Of a stretch of DNA of 24,048 bases, positions 22,333 through 24,048 are shown piece by piece. This DNA is from a virus. The position numbers were made by a program, and so were the translations under genes. How positions within the stretch are numbered: position 1 is the stretch's first letter; the number at the start of each line of letters is the position of its first letter. The stretch lies in the IMG/VR virus record IMGVR_UViG_3300032088_000083, positions 1-24,048 of that record, one strand, 5' to 3'. The notes under the pieces were generated by a model. That model was given only the letters and a program-made list of their open reading frames with translations, ran no database searches and was not told the origin of the DNA.

Positions 22333-22378
22333 ATTATAGCATGTTTCACGTGAAACATGAACATGACATACTGTCGCA
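22333..22378 (-). promoter_or_regulatory. Early promoter P0 with dyad and parS in the spacer
   Basis: Minus strand: TGCGACA (22372-22378), three bases, second half TGTCATG, -35-like TTCATG (22356-22361), 17-base spacer, extended -10 TGCTATAAT with perfect TATAAT at 22333-22338. A further near-perfect dyad (22380-22398) lies directly upstream. The 20-bp parS palindrome covers nearly the whole spacer, so any protein on parS would block RNA polymerase or contact it. Confidence 0.7.
22340..22359. promoter_or_regulatory. parS: parS-type centromere site
   Basis: CATGTTTCACGTGAAACATG is a perfect 20-bp palindrome. Its central 16 bases (22342-22357), TGTTTCACGTGAAACA, equal the bacterial chromosomal parS consensus bound by ParB/Spo0J, in the version common in alphaproteobacteria. 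No parA or parB gene is in the window. It could be bound by a host ParB, by a phage ParB coded elsewhere, or by an unrelated repressor that shares the motif. Confidence 0.8.
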
Positions 22379-22379
22379 C

Positions 22380-22398
22380 CTGCGACATATTGTCGCAG
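22380..22398. repeat. TGCGACA dyad, copy C
   Basis: CTGCGACA-TAT-TGTCGCAG with perfect 8-bp arms lies between the divergent promoters. With the adjoining TGTCGCA at 22372-22378 there are three head-to-head half-sites in a row, and a fourth, isolated TGTCGCA is at 22429-22435 on the rightward side. Confidence 0.75.
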
Positions 22399-22449
22399 CG
22401 TTAATTATTTTCTTGACTTGGTCATTTTTGTCGCACCTGCATTTTTTTC

Positions 22450-22478
22450 TTGAAACTAGGATTATCCTGTGATATTAT
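22450..22478 (+). promoter_or_regulatory. Rightward promoter, sigma70-like
   Basis: TTGAAA (22450-22455), 17-base spacer and TATTAT (22473-22478) preceded by TGTGA, giving an extended -10 like that of P1 and of the large RNA promoter. A TGTCGCA half-site ends 14 bases upstream of the -35. The first rightward gene starts 26 bases downstream. Confidence 0.7.
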
Positions 22479-22503
22479 TAATTCATAAATATAGGAGAAA
22501 TAT

Positions 22504-22635
22504 ATGAATGAAGATGTTAAGATGAGTGTTAAAGATACATTAGACTTGATGAAAGAACTAATGAGTATGATTAAACTTAATACAGATTATATTAAAATTT
22601 TAGAAAAAAGAATTTTATTATTGGAGAAGAAATAA
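22504..22635 (+). CDS. Small helical protein (43 aa)
   Basis: A 43-codon gene with an AGGAGAAA site, first behind the rightward promoter. The product MNEDVKMSVKDTLDLMKELM continues as a helix to ILEKRILLLEKK. Heptad-like Leu/Ile spacing suggests a coiled coil. The TAATG overlap with the next gene shows coupling. No family recognised; a small regulator or anti-host peptide is possible. Confidence 0.65.
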   Translation: MNEDVKMSVKDTLDLMKELMSMIKLNTDYIKILEKRILLLEKK

Positions 22636-22808
22636 TGACAGAGTTTAATCCAGATAGTTATGAAAATATGTTAATGCTTTATAATGAACCATCAATGGAA
22701 GATGAAGAAAATTATGTTCCATATTTATTTGGAGCAAAGTATTTGTGGTATGGATATAAAGTTGATGCCTGCGACAATTTGGAGAATATCATTAAAGATG
22801 AGATGTGA
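22635..22808 (+). CDS. Small acidic protein (57 aa)
   Basis: A 57-codon gene coupled by TAATG to the 43-residue gene. The product MTEFNPDSYENMLMLYNEPS continues with FGAKYLWYGYKVDACDN; acidic and aromatic. Its last 40 bases double as the promoter of the large RNA: the dyad TGCGACA lies in the Asp-Ala-Cys-Asp codons and the stop codon touches the -10 box. No family recognised. Confidence 0.65.
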   Translation: MTEFNPDSYENMLMLYNEPSMEDEENYVPYLFGAKYLWYGYKVDACDNLENIIKDEM

Positions 22809-22814
22809 TATTAT
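22770..22814 (+). promoter_or_regulatory. Promoter of the large structured RNA
   Basis: Plus strand: TGCGACA (22770-22776), ATT, TGGAGAA, -35-like TATCAT (22787-22792), 16-base spacer, extended -10 TGATATTAT with TATTAT at 22809-22814. The first 17 bases differ from the dyad of P3 in only two positions. The distance from dyad to -10 is 32 bases against 33 in P0 to P3. A start near 22821 places the RNA's first helix two bases downstream. Confidence 0.65.
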
Positions 22815-22820
22815 TCGAGA

Positions 22821-23372
22821 ATAGGCTCCTGAGTCAATTAAAGAGCCTTTATAATAACTGACTCATGGGACTTGCACCAGAAAAAGCAAGTAGGATCACG
22901 GCTCGAAAGGTTTGACTCCGAGTAAAGCCCACTGATCCCTGATCCAATTGTCCAGGTATTCTAGACACGCTGAGATTGGATCTGGGATCAGTCATTAATG
23001 ACTGTGGAGATAAACACTATAACACGGGTATTTCGCCAGGATATCTGTATGTCATGCAATGGGAGGCGACATGACTACCCGCGTAGCATAGTGACTGATC
23101 AGTAAAATTTTATGGATCTACAATGCTCTACCATTGTAGGTCCTAAGATTATTATTTGCTGGACCCTGACAGGTGATAACCTGTTAGGCCTGTTGCCCGG
23201 GCTGTTAAAATAAAGCACGCCGGCCTCAACTCAGGGTCCTGCTAATGATGACCAAGTTAGGGGTACATATCTTGCCTATGGCATTTCCCTGGACCTAAGC
23301 AGTGACCTGAAAGGGTAGCGTCGATACTTGGACCAGCAGCGCTGGCTTCCCTGATCAGGATGGCGTTGCTGG
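22821..23372 (+). ncRNA. Large structured non-coding RNA, class unassigned
   Basis: About 550 bases with no gene, clearly higher GC than its surroundings and full of complementary segments. In order: an H-type pseudoknot (AGGCTC 22823-28 with GAGCCT 22843-48; TGAGTCA 22830-36 with TGACTCA 22859-65); a hairpin 22870-22891; a 15-bp helix with one T-T mismatch (22933-22948 with 22975-22990); a domain closed by CACTAT/ATAGTG (23015-20, 23088-93) that holds CGGGTA/TACCCG, TCGCC/GGCGA and GTCATG/CATGAC in pseudoknotted order with three adjoining strands; an 8-bp hairpin 23118-23139; a 9-bp helix GGACCCTGA/TCAGGGTCC (23161-69, 23231-39) around a GATA-loop hairpin; CCAAGT/ACTTGG (23252-57, 23326-31); and a final 10-bp helix 23333-42/23363-72 with one G-U. 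It has its own promoter. GOLLD- or ROOL-like giant phage RNAs are the nearest known comparison, but I cannot assign it. It is not RNase P RNA, tmRNA or rRNA by motif. Confidence 0.75.
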
Positions 23373-23383
23373 TATATGAATTA

Positions 23384-23404
23384 CAAGCATCAAGCGTCAA
23401 GCTT
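23384..23404 (+). repeat. CAAGC heptad array 1
   Basis: Three head-to-tail 7-base units, CAAGCAT, CAAGCGT, CAAGCTT, start 12 bases after the last helix of the large RNA. They lead into TTTTGACA and a TATAAT (23422-23427) that may be the promoter of the 75-residue gene, though the spacing between those two boxes (11 bases) is too short for a standard pair. Confidence 0.65.
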
Positions 23405-23450
23405 TTGACACAATTGATGTTTATAATAAAACCATACAGGAGAAATAAAT

Positions 23451-23678
23451 ATGAATAATGAAGACAAAAAAATTGAGACTCAATTGCTCAATAATTTAAA
23501 AGCACTGAAGACAGCTCTCCCAACGATGGAGATGGACGAACTGAGATACGAGTTAAAAGAGAAACTGGATACCTGCACCAAGTCCGAATATATAAAACTT
23601 CTCAAGAAAATTATTTCTTGGGAGGAAGAGCATTTGAATTATGATTTAGTTGATCAGGATGTTCTCAATGAGAGTTAA
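23451..23678 (+). CDS. Hypothetical helical protein (75 aa)
   Basis: A 75-residue charged, all-helical protein (NNLKALKTALPTMEMDELRY, then a Lys/Glu-rich second half). The ACAGGAGAAATAAAT leader before ATG is identical to that of the leftward 62-residue gene. It lies between the two structured RNA stretches, so an RNA-partner role is tempting but has no sequence support. No family recognised. Confidence 0.65.
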   Translation: MNNEDKKIETQLLNNLKALKTALPTMEMDELRYELKEKLDTCTKSEYIKLLKKIISWEEEHLNYDLVDQDVLNES

Positions 23679-23694
23679 TAAAAATAATTTGTTG

Positions 23695-23748
23695 CCGTGG
23701 TTTATTCAGGACCATGGCAGCCTGCCGCCGGCATACCTGGCTAGCTGC
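23695..23748 (+). other. Short structured gene-free stretch
   Basis: The 209-base gap 23679-23887 holds CCGTGG/CCATGG (23695-23700, 23712-23717, one G-U) directly followed by GCAGC/GCTGC (23717-21, 23744-48) around a TGCCGCCGGCA hairpin. GC is high against the neighbours. It may be a small RNA domain related to the large RNA or a terminator-like structure. The overlapping open frame here has no good start site. Confidence 0.4.
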
Positions 23749-23774
23749 AAGAAATTTTTCCAAGAGTTGAGCAA

Positions 23775-23802
23775 CAAGCCTCAAGCATCAAGCAACAAGC
23801 TG
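23775..23802 (+). repeat. CAAGC heptad array 2
   Basis: Four 7-base units, CAAGCCT, CAAGCAT, CAAGCAA, CAAGCTG, run straight into the dyad at 23801. The same heptad occurs in array 1 about 380 bases upstream, so both ends of the RNA/75-residue gene segment carry it. Confidence 0.7.
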
Positions 23803-23817
23803 CGACAAAATGTCGCG
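23801..23817. repeat. TGCGACA dyad, copy D
   Basis: TGCGACA-AAA-TGTCGCG: 6-bp perfect inner arms and the same AAA centre as copies A and B read on the other strand. It lies 70 bases before the GP88-like gene, but no -35/-10 pair sits at the spacing seen for the other dyads. Confidence 0.7.
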
Positions 23818-23887
23818 CGTCAGTTTGTCAAATTTAAATCACCTGGCATTCGTGTTAAAAATAGATTTCAACGAAAGGTATAAAAAT

Positions 23888-24048
23888 ATGTTAGTAAAAG
23901 ATGCATTAAAGATTACAGACTCATTCACTAAAACTTCTAAAATGCCGGGACTGTCTTATAGTCTACCGGCGTGGGCCTGCAAGACTGGACAAAAGCTTGC
24001 TAAGATTCCTGGAACTCCTTGCTTTGGCTGCTATGCTAAGAAGGGCAA
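23888..24048 (+). CDS. GP88-like phage protein, N-terminal part
   Basis: The first 53 residues of a gene cut by the window end. The sequence SKMPGLSYSLPAWACKTGQK followed by GTPCFGCYAKKG matches the start of the phage 'gene product 88' family as I know it: S-K-M-P...S-L-P-A...C-x-T-G, then C-x-x-C-Y-A-x-K-G. The Cys cluster suggests a metal-binding centre; the biochemical role of the family is not established. An AAAGG site precedes the ATG by nine bases. It is the last gene of the rightward block in view. Confidence 0.7.
   Translation, partial: MLVKDALKITDSFTKTSKMPGLSYSLPAWACKTGQKLAKIPGTPCFGCYAKKG

Noticed and set aside
22821-23372. Group I intron, RNase P RNA, tmRNA or tRNA in the structured region
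   Set aside because: No intron core pairing flanked by a split gene, no RNase P or tmRNA end motifs, and no T-arm with GGTTCGA-type sequence in the right context could be found.
23405-23427. TTGACA/TATAAT promoter for the 75-residue gene
   Set aside because: Both boxes are good on their own but are only 11 bases apart, too close to work as a standard pair. The TATAAT may still act with another upstream element.
23384-23802. CRISPR array
   Set aside because: The 7-base CAAGC units are contiguous with no spacers of 25 to 40 bases, so they are simple tandem repeats.
23650-23883. Open frame of 77 codons in the gap before the GP88-like gene
   Set aside because: It overlaps the end of the 75-residue gene, has no well-placed ribosome site, and reads through small helices, the CAAGC array and dyad D. 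The product shows no domain-like pattern. Kept as probably non-coding.

Overview
The window is a stretch of an AT-rich tailed-phage genome, probably an uncultured marine phage of the kind that infects SAR11 or a related alphaproteobacterium. This host is inferred from the low GC content, the very compact gene packing, the style of the structural proteins and an alphaproteobacterial-type parS sequence. No host marker gene is present. There is no tape-measure or tail-sheath gene in view, and the neck and adaptor proteins look like those of short-tailed phages.

From about 22.3 kb down to position 1 every gene lies on the minus strand. In transcription order there is a block of small early-type genes (22299 to 19844), a 286-base spacer with two strong dyads, then the late block: terminase large subunit, two virion-associated proteins of unknown role (223 and 482 residues), portal, a 3TM holin-like protein, a run of tiny basic Cys/Lys-rich proteins, a GroES-like co-chaperonin, a scaffold-like protein, a decoration-type protein and the major capsid protein. 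These are followed by a promoter-bearing gap, head-tail connector proteins and a series of small beta-rich tail or appendage proteins. The last group includes three tandem paralogues with a C1q-like look and a larger carbohydrate-binding-like fibre protein. Many neighbouring genes share stop/start TAATG overlaps, so translational coupling is a theme. Several genuine genes of 29 to 57 codons sit in these overlaps.

From about 22.45 kb onward transcription runs rightward: two tiny coupled genes, then about 550 bases with no gene but dense complementary helices and at least two pseudoknots (22821-23372), a 75-residue gene, a second short structured stretch, and the start of a GP88-like gene cut by the window end. 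I read the 550-base region as a large structured non-coding RNA with its own promoter.

The control region is unusual. A dyad, TGCGACA-N3-TGTCGCA, occurs as perfect or near-perfect copies and as degenerate copies placed directly upstream of the -35 box of five promoters with nearly identical spacing (four leftward early promoters and the promoter of the large RNA). One of these promoters carries an exact 16-bp bacterial chromosomal parS sequence inside its spacer. Together this suggests one regulator that coordinates the early genes and the RNA, with possible input from a ParB protein. All family assignments were made by reading the sequence; no database search was run.
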